This document shows positions 1 through 7,122 of a DNA stretch of 25,445 nt, in pieces (position 1 is the first letter of the stretch; every line of letters starts with the position of its first letter). The position numbers were made by a program, and so were the translations under genes. The notes under the pieces are model-generated. The model was not told the DNA's origin, did not search any database, and worked only from the letters and a program-made list of their open reading frames with translations. Source of the stretch: a virus; the IMG/VR virus record IMGVR_UViG_3300009161_001752, positions 1 to 25,445 of that record. One strand, given 5' to 3'.

Positions 1-830
1 AACCTATTGATGATAAAGTCAAAAAAGAAAAGGTGTTGATGAATAATTATGAGATTTCTAATTTAGAAGATGATATGGTAACTACCAAAGATCATAGCAA
101 TTCTCTTCAATATGATATCACTAAATTTGAAAGTCACATTCAGGATACAACCAATCTCATATATGAAGTAACTTCCTTCAACAAAGAAATTGAAGCGTAT
201 AATAAAGAGATTGAACGGATTCGTAGCACTATGCATAAATCCGCAATCAAGGATGATCTTGTAGAGGAGAAAGAAAAACTCAAGATGTTTGAGGGTGGAC
301 TTGCTGCTTTAGATGAGGAAAAGTTAATTCATTCGAGTGATCTGATGTATCATGAATTCGCAGGTGAGTTACTTCGCGATGGGGGAGTCAAGGGAAAGAT
401 CATCAAGTATTATCTTCCTCACATGAATAAGTTCATCAATAAGTTTCTATCGTCCATGGATTTCTTTGTGCAGTTTCAACTGGATGAGGAATTCAATGAA
501 CAGATTAAATCTCGCTATCGTGATGATTTTAGTTACATGAATTTTAGCGAAGGTGAGAAAATGCGTATAGATCTGGCACTATTGCTAGCATGGCGAGAGA
601 TCGCAAGACTCAAGAATAGCGTCAGTTGTAATCTCTTGATTCTTGATGAGGTGTTCGACTCCTCTCTAGACTCCGTTGGCATGGACGAACTTATGAAACT
701 TTTAAAACTTATAAGCGACAAAGCGAATGTGTATGTTATTAGTCACAAAGCAGATCAACTTGTTGATAAATTTTCAACGATTATTTCCGTTGAGAAAAAG
801 AATAATTTTAGCAAGATCATATATAGTTAA
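1..830 (+). CDS. 46: Recombination endonuclease subunit gp46, SbcC/Rad50-like ATPase (5' end outside window)
   Basis: This is the C-terminal part of a Rad50/SbcC-type ATPase. The reading frame is open from base 3, so the gene begins before the window. With gp47 (nuclease) the T4 homologue processes DNA ends for recombination-dependent replication. The visible protein starts with charged, heptad-like helix (about nt 40-330), the end of the coiled coil. It then has the ABC signature around nt 538-600 (NFSEGEKMRIDLALLLAW), Walker B at about nt 633-660 (LLILDEVFD) and the H-loop at about nt 737-751 (VISHK). The combination of SbcC signature, Walker B and T4-like downstream neighbours makes the assignment firm. 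GTG at 33 and ATG at 39 are internal codons, not the true start. It ends 3 nt before the next gene. Confidence 0.95.
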   Translation, partial: PIDDKVKKEKVLMNNYEISNLEDDMVTTKDHSNSLQYDITKFESHIQDTTNLIYEVTSFNKEIEAYNKEIERIRSTMHKSAIKDDLVEEKEKLKMFEGGLAALDEEKLIHSSDLMYHEFAGELLRDGGVKGKIIKYYLPHMNKFINKFLSSMDFFVQFQLDEEFNEQIKSRYRDDFSYMNFSEGEKMRIDLALLLAWREIARLKNSVSCNLLILDEVFDSSLDSVGMDELMKLLKLISDKANVYVISHKADQLVDKFSTIISVEKKNNFSKIIYS

Positions 831-833
831 GAC

Positions 834-1154
834 ATGTCTAAAGTAGATACACTTAATTTTAGAGGAAAATTTCGGCAATATGATGTTGATGGTCATCCTT
901 ATATTTATTTTATAGGTGATTCTGTTGAACACAATTCTCAAATTTATGTTTGTGTAAAGGCAACAACCACTAAAATTCCAGGAACACAGGAAGGTTCAGC
1001 ATATTGGAAAGAAACTGGAGGAAATTTTGGTTTCTTTATTCAAGAACAATTACCAAAAAATGCTGAAGTTGGAGATAGATGGTATATTCCGTCTACAGCG
1101 ATAATGTACACTTATGTTAAAGAAAGAAATAATGCTTTTTGGGTTGAATTATGA
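834..1154 (+). CDS. Small protein with fibre-type GDxW module and possible carbohydrate-binding fold
   Basis: This 106-aa protein is not a recognised T4 core gene. Its second half (residues about 68-106) has the pattern GDRW-x8-Y-x-YV-x6-WVEL. The same pattern occurs in the collagen-like fibre proteins encoded at 17943 and 21866 (GDRW or GDQW, then a Y/F-rich strand, then QWVQ). Its first half (GDSV, IYVCVK, a P, then YWK) resembles both the C-terminus of the 17943 fibre (GDIVYDTNYIYVCIA) and the spacing of chitin-binding-type CBM5/12 domains. The fold assignment is inference; the internal resemblance is directly visible. The gene sits 3 nt after gene 46. No clear Shine-Dalgarno is seen before ATG 834, so translation may depend on coupling. 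Possible roles are a small virion or host-surface binding protein, or a displaced fibre fragment. Confidence 0.75.
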   Translation: MSKVDTLNFRGKFRQYDVDGHPYIYFIGDSVEHNSQIYVCVKATTTKIPGTQEGSAYWKETGGNFGFFIQEQLPKNAEVGDRWYIPSTAIMYTYVKERNNAFWVEL

Positions 1155-1171
1155 TTAAAACATGGTATAAT
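1144..1171 (+). promoter_or_regulatory. Candidate sigma70-type promoter upstream of gene 45 block
   Basis: A perfect extended -10 element (TGGTATAAT, -10 hexamer at 1166-1171) lies 16 nt after a partial -35 (TTGAAT, 1144-1149, four of six consensus positions). Transcription would begin near 1178 and could feed the 59-aa gene, 45, 44, 62 and regA. The -35 overlaps the end of the preceding gene. This is a motif match only. Confidence 0.4.
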
Positions 1172-1181
1172 AGGACAAGTT

Positions 1182-1361
1182 ATGAATAACACCAATACGG
1201 GGCGTAATGAATTTAAAGAAAAGCCAAAACCACCTAAACAATTGAAATCTGTTTCCCGTAAGGAAAAAGATTCAGAGAAGAATAGATCAAAACAACAACT
1301 GAAAAATTATGTCCAAAGCAACTTTGAGGACGATAATTTTGAAGATAACTTCATGAGGTAA
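1182..1361 (+). CDS. Hypothetical 59-aa charged protein just before the sliding clamp gene
   Basis: The frame ATG 1182 to TAA 1359-1361 encodes 59 residues with AGGA 6 nt before the start. Residues 1-45 are rich in Lys, Arg, Asn, Gln and Pro. The last 12 residues are acidic and aromatic (NFEDDNFEDNFMR), so charge is strongly polarised and the protein is probably disordered. It lies 3 nt upstream of gene 45, where T4 carries rpbA, but it is far shorter and shows no similarity to RpbA that I can recognise. Small T4 proteins that bind gp45 (gp33, gp55) do so through short acidic-hydrophobic C-terminal tails, so a clamp-binding role is conceivable but unproven. The gene is too short for strong coding statistics. 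Its tight fit between neighbours and its ribosome-binding site argue that it is real. Confidence 0.65.
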   Translation: MNNTNTGRNEFKEKPKPPKQLKSVSRKEKDSEKNRSKQQLKNYVQSNFEDDNFEDNFMR

Positions 1362-1364
1362 ATT

Positions 1365-2048
1365 ATGAGCACTGTGACTTTTTCGAAAAATACCCTAACA
1401 ATTCTTAAGAACTTCTCAAGTCTAAATTCCAATATTCTAGTAAAACCAGGAAATGTAATCAAGACGATTACACCATCCAAGACAGGTATGGCAGTCGCTA
1501 CCATTGAAGAAACCTTTAATGTTGAGTTCGGCATTTGGGATCTCAATAAATTTCTTGGTGTAGTCAGTCTCTTCAATACTCCAACATTCACCTTTGGAGA
1601 TAAGAGCGTCAAGATCAAGAATGGTGGAGATTCTGTAGTCAATTATTACTACTCAGAACCACGACTATTGACATGTCCTACAAAGGATGTCAATATGCCA
1701 GAAATCAATGTGAGTATTATTCTCACCGAAAAGAACTTCAATGAACTTCAGAAAGCAGCATCCGTGATGCAACTTCCTGATATGTCGTTTAAGTCTGACG
1801 ATGGTGACATTGTTGCTATGGTTTCTGATCTTGGAGATCCTACCAGTAATTCATATAAGGTAATTTCTGGGACAAAGTATAATGGTCCCGAATTCTTGTT
1901 TAACTTTAAGATGGAGAATATCAAGATTCTTCCTGGAGATTATAAGATTAACTTTGCCAAGAATGTTGTGGGTGAATTCATTCACCAGTCTATTCCTGTC
2001 AAGTACTGGTATGCGATGGAAGCAAATACCTCTAACTATGGATCTTAA
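1365..2048 (+). CDS. 45: DNA polymerase sliding clamp gp45
   Basis: At 227 aa this is almost the same length as T4 gp45 (228 aa). The homologue forms a trimeric ring that tethers gp43 polymerase to DNA, and in T4 it also activates late transcription through gp33 and gp55. The N-terminus (STVTFSKNTLTILKNFSS) and the repeated strand-helix-strand pattern fit the family. The neighbours 44, 62 and regA make the call secure. The start is ATG 1365, preceded by GAGGTAA at 1355-1361 with good spacing; that Shine-Dalgarno overlaps the last codons of the 59-aa gene. The stop is followed 2 nt later by gene 44. Late promoters downstream are consistent with a clamp-dependent late programme. Confidence 0.95.
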   Translation: MSTVTFSKNTLTILKNFSSLNSNILVKPGNVIKTITPSKTGMAVATIEETFNVEFGIWDLNKFLGVVSLFNTPTFTFGDKSVKIKNGGDSVVNYYYSEPRLLTCPTKDVNMPEINVSIILTEKNFNELQKAASVMQLPDMSFKSDDGDIVAMVSDLGDPTSNSYKVISGTKYNGPEFLFNFKMENIKILPGDYKINFAKNVVGEFIHQSIPVKYWYAMEANTSNYGS

Positions 2049-2050
2049 TA

Positions 2051-2995
2051 ATGAAACCAGAAAATTTTCTGTGGGTTGAAAAGTATCGTCCGCAGACCAT
2101 TGAAGATTGCGTTCTCCCCATGTCGCTGAAGTCTACCTTCAGCGACATGGTTGCTAAGGGAGAACCTCAGAATTTGCTCTTCTCTGGTACTGCTGGTGTT
2201 GGCAAGACAACAGTCGCAAAGGCACTCTGCAATGAGATGGAGTGTGACTGGATTATTATTAATTGCTCAGAGGAAGGAAACATTGACACGCTGCGAACAA
2301 AGATTCGTCAGTTTGCCAGTACCGTATCTCTGAGTGGGGATACTAAAAAGGTGGTCATTCTAGATGAGTTTGATTATTCAAATGCTAATAGCATTCAACC
2401 TGCTCTGCGAGGTGCTATTGAAGAATTTGCAAATAATTGTAGGTTTATCCTTACTTGTAACTATAAATCAAGAATTATTGAACCTATTCACTCTCGTTGC
2501 ACTTGTATTGACTTCGTACTTGCTGCCTCCGAAAAACCAACCATTGCCGCAAAGATGATGGAACGGTGTTCATATATTCTTAACCAAGAAGGTGTTAAGG
2601 CAGATAAGAAGGTTCTTGGTCAATTGATCATGAAGCACTTTCCAGATATGCGTAGAATTCTAAATGAATTGCAACGGTACGGAGTGTCTGGTACGATTGA
2701 TGTGGGAATTCTTTCCTCTATCGCAGAGGTAGAGATTAAGAACCTGATGACTGCACTTCGCAACAAGGATTTTGTCACGGTTCGTCGTTGGGCAGCACTC
2801 AATGCTGAAACCTCCCCCCAAGAGATCTATAGGAAAATCTACGATGCCCTTGGTGAGCATATGGAGAATCAGACCATTCCAGAGGCGATCTTGATAATCG
2901 CAGAGGCACAGTATCGCTCTGCTTTTGTTGCTGATCAAGAGATCAATCTTGTAGCGTGTCTAGTCCAGTTGATGATGTCTTGCGCTTTCAAATAA
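2051..2995 (+). CDS. 44: Clamp loader ATPase large subunit gp44
   Basis: This 314-aa AAA+ ATPase (T4 gp44 is 319 aa) opens the gp45 ring and loads it on primer-template DNA, as a 4:1 complex with gp62 in T4. Visible motifs are the N-terminal WVEKYRPQTIEDCVLP signature (residues 8-23), Walker A GTAGVGKT (46-53), Walker B VILDEFD (102-108), a sensor-1-like FILTCN (132-137) and the SRC arginine-finger motif (148-150). The start ATG 2051 follows gp45's TAA by 2 nt. A perfect 14-bp inverted repeat lies inside the coding sequence near codons 23-34 and is listed separately. All catalytic motifs are intact, so the protein should be functional. Confidence 0.97.
   Translation: MKPENFLWVEKYRPQTIEDCVLPMSLKSTFSDMVAKGEPQNLLFSGTAGVGKTTVAKALCNEMECDWIIINCSEEGNIDTLRTKIRQFASTVSLSGDTKKVVILDEFDYSNANSIQPALRGAIEEFANNCRFILTCNYKSRIIEPIHSRCTCIDFVLAASEKPTIAAKMMERCSYILNQEGVKADKKVLGQLIMKHFPDMRRILNELQRYGVSGTIDVGILSSIAEVEIKNLMTALRNKDFVTVRRWAALNAETSPQEIYRKIYDALGEHMENQTIPEAILIIAEAQYRSAFVADQEINLVACLVQLMMSCAFK
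2118..2150 (+). other. Perfect 14-bp inverted repeat inside gene 44
   Basis: Left arm CCATGTCGCTGAAG (2118-2131) and right arm CTTCAGCGACATGG (2137-2150) are exact reverse complements separated by the 5-nt loop TCTAC. It begins 67 nt into the coding sequence of gene 44. No run of T follows, so it is not a typical intrinsic terminator. It could be an mRNA structure that affects translation or stability, or a DNA-level site. Confidence 0.85.
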
Positions 2996-2996
2996 T

Positions 2997-3368
2997 ATGC
3001 TTTCCGATATCTTAAACTCAATCAATCAGACCAAGGAAAATCTCCTATCCAAAGACCCCCGTCTGGAGAAGGATTATGTTCCCTTTGTCATCAATAAATG
3101 CTTTTCGTATTTTCCCGATACCATCTTTTATGCCAATAGAATGAATCAGTCTGCATTCTTAGATAAAAAGATGCAATATGACTATTATATTCACTCAATA
3201 TCCAAGCGTAAGCGTTTTTCCAAGTGGATCAAATCCGAGGAAAGCAAGGATTTAGAGGTGATCAAGGAAGTCTATGGGTACTCAGATGCCCGTGCTAGGG
3301 AGGTAATTGACTTGCTTCCTATGGACAAATTACGCGAATTAATACAAAAAGGTGGTCAAAAACGGTAA
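2997..3368 (+). CDS. 62: Clamp loader small subunit gp62
   Basis: This 123-aa protein follows gene 44 by 1 nt. Position and sequence fit gp62, the single non-ATPase subunit of the T4 clamp loader, but it is much shorter than T4 gp62 (187 aa). Shortened gp62 proteins are, as I recall, usual in cyanophage-type T4 relatives. It shows the typical run DYVPFVINKCFSYFPDTIFY (about residues 25-44), a NRMNQ motif and a C-terminal helical part ending in RELIQKGGQKR. There is no Shine-Dalgarno before ATG 2997. Gene 62 is translationally coupled to gene 44 in T4, and the same is likely here. Confidence 0.92.
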   Translation: MLSDILNSINQTKENLLSKDPRLEKDYVPFVINKCFSYFPDTIFYANRMNQSAFLDKKMQYDYYIHSISKRKRFSKWIKSEESKDLEVIKEVYGYSDARAREVIDLLPMDKLRELIQKGGQKR

Positions 3369-3403
3369 AACCCTAAATATTTTCTATAATATGGAGCATT
3401 ATT

Positions 3404-3799
3404 ATGGAAGATATTTTTGAGGGATTGGGCGTGGAGATAACATTGAAAAGTGAAGAAGATTTCCTTAAAGTTAAGGAAACTCTCACTAGAATCGGTGTAT
3501 CTTCTAAAACTGAAAAGAAATTATATCAATCGTGTCATATACTACACAAGCGAGGTAGATATGCTATCATACATTTTAAAGAAATGTTTGTTCTTGATGG
3601 TCTTGACTCTGATATATCAGAAGACGATCTTGGTCGAAGAAATACAATAGTTAAATTGCTGGTAGAATGGGAATTGGTGAATGTGATAGATCCAAAACAG
3701 TATGAGCAACCACAACTTTCTCTTGCTAGATTGAAGATCATTCCGCATAAAGAAAAGAAAGAATGGACTTTGATTCCTAAGTATCACATCGGTAAGTGA
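3404..3799 (+). CDS. regA: Translational repressor RegA
   Basis: This 131-aa RNA-binding protein matches T4 RegA (122 aa) nearly end to end. Shared segments are VEITLK, EDFLKVKETLTR (about residues 19-30), LYQSCHIL (41-48), HFKEM and the C-terminal EWTLIPKYHIGK. In T4, RegA represses early mRNAs, including 44, 45 and its own, by binding their initiation regions. Here the start is ATG 3404, with GGAG at about 3392-3395 as ribosome-binding site. The protein has about 10 extra N-terminal residues (MEDIFEGLG) compared with T4. TATAAT at 3385-3390 could be a weak -10, but no -35 is seen. The gene is followed by sugar genes instead of gene 43. Confidence 0.97.
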   Translation: MEDIFEGLGVEITLKSEEDFLKVKETLTRIGVSSKTEKKLYQSCHILHKRGRYAIIHFKEMFVLDGLDSDISEDDLGRRNTIVKLLVEWELVNVIDPKQYEQPQLSLARLKIIPHKEKKEWTLIPKYHIGK

Positions 3800-3826
3800 C
3801 ATATATAAGTGTGGAGATTTTATATT

Positions 3827-4666
3827 ATGAAAAAAATGCAAGCAATTGGTGCTCCATTTCAAATAGAATATTCATCAAATTCTAATTTATTGCCACAATC
3901 CTTCAGTTGGATCGCGGAAGACTTTCCTGTAAAAGTTTTTATAGATGGTGGAATTGCCATCGGAATGTCTTATCAAAAGAAACCTGGAACACTGAAAATA
4001 GCATGGGTTTGCGAATCGCGTGCTATTTTTCATGCAATGAACTTTCCAAGAGAAGTTTGGGAAGAACAATTTTTAAATATTTGCGATTCATATGATCTTC
4101 TTTTTACTTCTGAGAAGAGTTGGTTGGGAAAGCATCCAAATGTAAGATATTGTCCAGCAGGAAGTAATCTTCCATGGATAAAGAACCAAGATATTTTTCC
4201 AAAAACAAAATTAGCATCTATGATTGCTTCTCCCAAGAAATTTGCATTTGGACATGCTATTCGTCATCAATTGGCAGAACAATATAAAAATAACCTTGAT
4301 CTGTATGGTGGAGTTCTTGGATCTCGTAGATTAAGTCCAGGTGTTCCGTGGGGCGATAAGTCTGAAGGACTGAATGATTATATGTTTTCTATTACTGTGG
4401 AAAATGATAAGTACAGTACATATTATACAGAGAAAATAACTGATTGTTTTGCTACGGGAACAATACCAGTATATTGGGGAGCACCAGATATTGGTGATAT
4501 CTTCAACAAAGATGGAATTATAGAATTAACTCCAGATTTTGATCCAAAAACATTGACAAAAGAACTATATGAAAGTAAACTTGATGCAGTAAGAGACAAC
4601 TTTAATCGGGTTAAAGAACTTGTTTCTGCTGATGATCAATTATTTAAATTAATCAATGAAAACTGA
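3827..4666 (+). CDS. GT10-family (fucosyltransferase-like) glycosyltransferase
   Basis: This 279-aa protein carries the family-10 alpha-1,3-fucosyltransferase donor motif at residues about 186-220: FSITVEN, then YYTEKITDCF, then GTIPVYWGAP. GT10 enzymes use GDP-L-fucose or close analogues. No signal peptide or membrane segment is visible, so it should act in the cytoplasm. The open frame extends back to GTG 3809, but ATG 3827 is preferred because GGAGA (3813-3817) sits 9 nt ahead of it. It is the first gene of the glycosylation island, 27 nt after regA, and overlaps the next gene by 11 nt. The GDP-mannose 3,5-epimerase encoded at 12470 could supply GDP-L-galactose, a donor that plant fucosyltransferases are known to accept; that link is inference. 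Confidence 0.88.
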   Translation: MKKMQAIGAPFQIEYSSNSNLLPQSFSWIAEDFPVKVFIDGGIAIGMSYQKKPGTLKIAWVCESRAIFHAMNFPREVWEEQFLNICDSYDLLFTSEKSWLGKHPNVRYCPAGSNLPWIKNQDIFPKTKLASMIASPKKFAFGHAIRHQLAEQYKNNLDLYGGVLGSRRLSPGVPWGDKSEGLNDYMFSITVENDKYSTYYTEKITDCFATGTIPVYWGAPDIGDIFNKDGIIELTPDFDPKTLTKELYESKLDAVRDNFNRVKELVSADDQLFKLINEN

Positions 4667-5324
4667 AATTGTATCCTTTTATTGTGATATAGATGATCGT
4701 ACATACTATAGCGATCACGCGCGTCGTCTGAGAATCAATTGCAATGAGAATAATATTCCACATGATATTCGCGAATTACCTTCGCGTGGTGAATACCGTT
4801 TAAATTGTCTTGCTAAACCAAGATTCATTCTTTCTGTGTTGGAAGAAAAGAAACGACCATTTGTGTGGATGGATGTTGATTCTTTGATTCATGCTGAACT
4901 TTCTATATTTGATACCCTGAAAGACAACTGCGATATGGCATTTGCATATCAAGGCAATCCTCCAGATGTGAATCCCAATTTACCCAAAGCATCACCAATT
5001 TATGTAAATTATACAGAAAAGACTATACAGTGTTTGACTTACTGGGTTGAACGATGCGAATTCAATGAAATGAATTTGGGTGTGAAATTTTTTGATCATG
5101 AAGTTCTGATGGGTGAAGTATTGCCAGAATTTTTATCCAAGATGCGAATTGGTATGCTTGGACATCCATATGCCATATGGCCTGGAACATCATTGCCAGA
5201 AGGATTCACGCCAATGATAACAATGGGAATTGCTGATGGAAAATCCAAAGAAAATTCACTGAGAGAAATGGGACTTCGAGAAGAAATCGTAAAATTTAAC
5301 TTAGTAGGTAATGCAAGTGAATAA
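4656..5324 (+). CDS. Putative GT-A glycosyltransferase with DxD motif
   Basis: This 222-aa protein has a typical GT-A start (strand, helix) and the segment KPRFILSVLEEKKRPFVWMD leading into D73-V-D75 (DVDSL), a metal and nucleotide-sugar binding DxD motif. After it come a substrate-side segment with FAYQGN (about residues 96-101) and a late FDHEVLMG. This is like bacterial and phage nucleotide-sugar transferases of GT77- or GT8-like type, but I cannot name a family with certainty. It begins inside the last codons of the GT10 gene and its 3' end overlaps the start of the next gene, which suggests coupled translation. Sugar and acceptor are unknown. No signal peptide is seen. Confidence 0.75.
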   Translation: MKTEIVSFYCDIDDRTYYSDHARRLRINCNENNIPHDIRELPSRGEYRLNCLAKPRFILSVLEEKKRPFVWMDVDSLIHAELSIFDTLKDNCDMAFAYQGNPPDVNPNLPKASPIYVNYTEKTIQCLTYWVERCEFNEMNLGVKFFDHEVLMGEVLPEFLSKMRIGMLGHPYAIWPGTSLPEGFTPMITMGIADGKSKENSLREMGLREEIVKFNLVGNASE

Positions 5325-6051
5325 ACAAGTTTTATTTTGGCAACCAGCTGGCATTGGTGATATATTCTTCTTACAGAAGGCAGCAAGACATTTTATATCT
5401 TCAGAATATGAAGTCATATGGCCTGTGATTCCAGAATTCCTATACATCAAGGATTACATCAAGGGAATCAATTTTGTAAATGTAAATGAAGATTTTCCTC
5501 GTAAGGAATTATATAAGACACCAATTGCAATCAATACAGAAGAATTCATTTATATTCCTTTTGATATTTCACATCATAGATTTGGTGTGCTACCGATGAA
5601 GGGCAAGTATCTGTTGATGCAATTCCTGGGATTTGATGTCAATGAAAATAATTGGAAAGATTATTTGCAATTTGAACGAAATCAAGAACGAGAGATTCGT
5701 TGTAAGGAAATCCTTGGTATAAAGAACGAACCATTTATTTTTGTGAATAATATGTTTGCTTCTCCACCTGATATGGTATACAGGGAAGTCAATATTACAA
5801 ATTCAAATATAAAGTGTGTATACCATAAACCAGAACATATCAAACTATTCAATGTATTTGATCTATGCTGGGTTATTGAGAATGCTGTAGAGATTCATAC
5901 AGTTGAAACTTCACTTTGCTATCTTGTTGAAAAACTAAATACTAAAGGAAAACTGAACATGTATTCGCGAAAAGTGAATGACAGATTGCAGAATCCAGAT
6001 TTTTCATATGTTGACCATATTTATAAAAAGGATTGGAATTATATAATATGA
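5311..6051 (+). CDS. Putative GT9-like (heptosyltransferase-like) GT-B glycosyltransferase
   Basis: The 246-aa protein opens with a strand followed by PAGIGDIFFLQKAARHF, the glycine-rich loop pattern (GxGD) seen at the N-terminus of ADP-heptose:LPS heptosyltransferases (GT9). Near the C-terminus, a VETSLCYLVEKL segment resembles the GT-B donor-site helix. Similarity is limited to these motifs, so GT9-like is inference. Start choice is uncertain: ATG 5311 has AGG only 2 nt upstream, while GTG 5317 has the same AGGT at 8 nt, a much better spacing, giving 244 aa. The gene overlaps the previous one by 14 nt and ends in an ATGA-type overlap with the next. LPS- or glycan-related function fits the context. 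Confidence 0.62.
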   Translation: MQVNKQVLFWQPAGIGDIFFLQKAARHFISSEYEVIWPVIPEFLYIKDYIKGINFVNVNEDFPRKELYKTPIAINTEEFIYIPFDISHHRFGVLPMKGKYLLMQFLGFDVNENNWKDYLQFERNQEREIRCKEILGIKNEPFIFVNNMFASPPDMVYREVNITNSNIKCVYHKPEHIKLFNVFDLCWVIENAVEIHTVETSLCYLVEKLNTKGKLNMYSRKVNDRLQNPDFSYVDHIYKKDWNYII

Positions 6052-6428
6052 TGCTTGAAGTTTCTATTGGCGAGGCAATTGACAAATATACAATTCTTAC
6101 AATCAAAGAAGAATGTATCAAAGACGAGAGAAAACTCGTAAATATTAAAAAAGAAAGAATGGAAATTGAAAAATCCCTGATAGATCAGGGATACTTTTAT
6201 TCATTCATCGAAGAGATGGCAGACTTGACTAAAGTAAATAAAACTCTTTGGGATATAGAAGATCAGATACGAATTAAAGAAGCAAATAAACAGTTCGATC
6301 ATGAGTTCATAGAACTTGCAAGATCTGTTTATATTACTAATGATAAAAGATTTGAAATTAAAAATCAAATCAATCAAAAGTCAAATTCGAATCTCAAAGA
6401 AGAAAAGTCGTATGCCAAATACAATTGA
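6048..6428 (+). CDS. DUF6165-like helical protein
   Basis: This 126-aa protein starts MMLEVSIGEAIDKYTILTIK, a pattern I associate with the uncharacterised DUF6165 family found beside glycosyltransferases in bacteria and phages. The remainder is almost entirely charged helix with coiled-coil character (EERKL, KKERMEIEKSL, ENKQFD-like segments) and ends in a basic tail. No enzyme motif is visible, so an adaptor or complex-forming role is possible, but no function should be assumed. ATG 6048 overlaps the preceding stop (ATGA); ATG 6051 is an equal alternative, and the in-frame TTG 6033 is unlikely. Its last 17 nt overlap the next gene. A hairpin at 6173-6192 lies inside it. Confidence 0.75.
   Translation: MMLEVSIGEAIDKYTILTIKEECIKDERKLVNIKKERMEIEKSLIDQGYFYSFIEEMADLTKVNKTLWDIEDQIRIKEANKQFDHEFIELARSVYITNDKRFEIKNQINQKSNSNLKEEKSYAKYN
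6173..6192 (+). other. Intragenic hairpin (8-bp stem) followed by T-rich bases
   Basis: ATCCCTGA (6173-6180), loop TAGA and TCAGGGAT (6185-6192) form a perfect 8-bp stem, followed by ACTTTTATT. It looks like a weak intrinsic terminator, but it is within the DUF6165-like coding frame, so it may only attenuate transcription or may be incidental. Confidence 0.5.
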
Positions 6429-7122
6429 TATATCAGATATAACATTTCTTGGAGTGGACGGTGTTGGTAATGATGCAACTATATTGCGTTCATTAAAATA
6501 CAGCAAACAATTTTTTCCAAATGCTAAAGTTAAATTTTTAACTTCAGGAAATCATCATTCAATCGATCCTGATATTGAACATGTGCAAATACGAAATCTT
6601 GGATACGATGAATTTAGCAAATTCTGTTTAACTGAATTGTATCGGTATTTTGATACTAGTTATATGATATATTGTCATGGTGATGGGTTTGCCACAAATC
6701 CAAATGCATGGACTGGTGAATTTTTAAAATATGATTATCTAGGAGCACCTTGGCCAAGATCTAATCTAGAAAGAAGTTCAAATAGATGGGAATTGGTTAA
6801 AAAAGCGTACTACGAATCACAAAAAACTTATTTTGTTGGGAATGGTGGATTTTCATTTAGATCTAAAAAATTAATGGAATCTGTAAGTCAACTGTACAAA
6901 GATGAATATTATGGTATACCAGAAGATCTTGTCATAGCAATAATCATGCGAAAACAACTGGAAAAACAAGGATTTAAATTTACAAGTGATATAGGAGTTG
7001 CTGGTAAGTTTTCATGTGAAGCACCCTTTGTAGATGGATACATACTTTCATCGGATGAGAGTTTTGGATTCCATTGTGGTGGAACTCATCCCCACAAAGT
7101 GAAATTATTGGAGACTGTATGA
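6412..7122 (+). CDS. DUF5672-family putative glycosyltransferase (copy 1)
   Basis: This 236-aa protein shows the DUF5672 pattern. An N-terminal strand (ITFLGVDGVG) is followed by MIYCHGDGF, NPNAWTGEFLKYDYLGAPW, VGNGGFSFRSKKLM, an acidic ED (PEDLVI) and a C-terminal FGFHCGG. The family is believed to be GT-A-like and occurs in sugar gene clusters; the HGDGF and GNGGFSFRS blocks probably bind donor and acceptor. It is a paralogue of the protein at 10390. The frame extends upstream to 6316, but ATG 6412 (MPNTIDIS) is preferred because homology with the paralogue begins there. The stop forms an ATGA overlap with the epimerase at 7119. Confidence 0.85.
   Translation: MPNTIDISDITFLGVDGVGNDATILRSLKYSKQFFPNAKVKFLTSGNHHSIDPDIEHVQIRNLGYDEFSKFCLTELYRYFDTSYMIYCHGDGFATNPNAWTGEFLKYDYLGAPWPRSNLERSSNRWELVKKAYYESQKTYFVGNGGFSFRSKKLMESVSQLYKDEYYGIPEDLVIAIIMRKQLEKQGFKFTSDIGVAGKFSCEAPFVDGYILSSDESFGFHCGGTHPHKVKLLETV

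Noticed and set aside
3385-3390. TATAAT before regA as a promoter
   Set aside because: No acceptable -35 sequence lies 15-19 nt upstream, and regA is probably co-transcribed with 44 and 62.
3809-3826. GTG start for the GT10 gene
   Set aside because: ATG 3827 has GGAGA at good spacing, whereas GTG 3809 would have no ribosome-binding site and adds an unconserved WRFYI extension.
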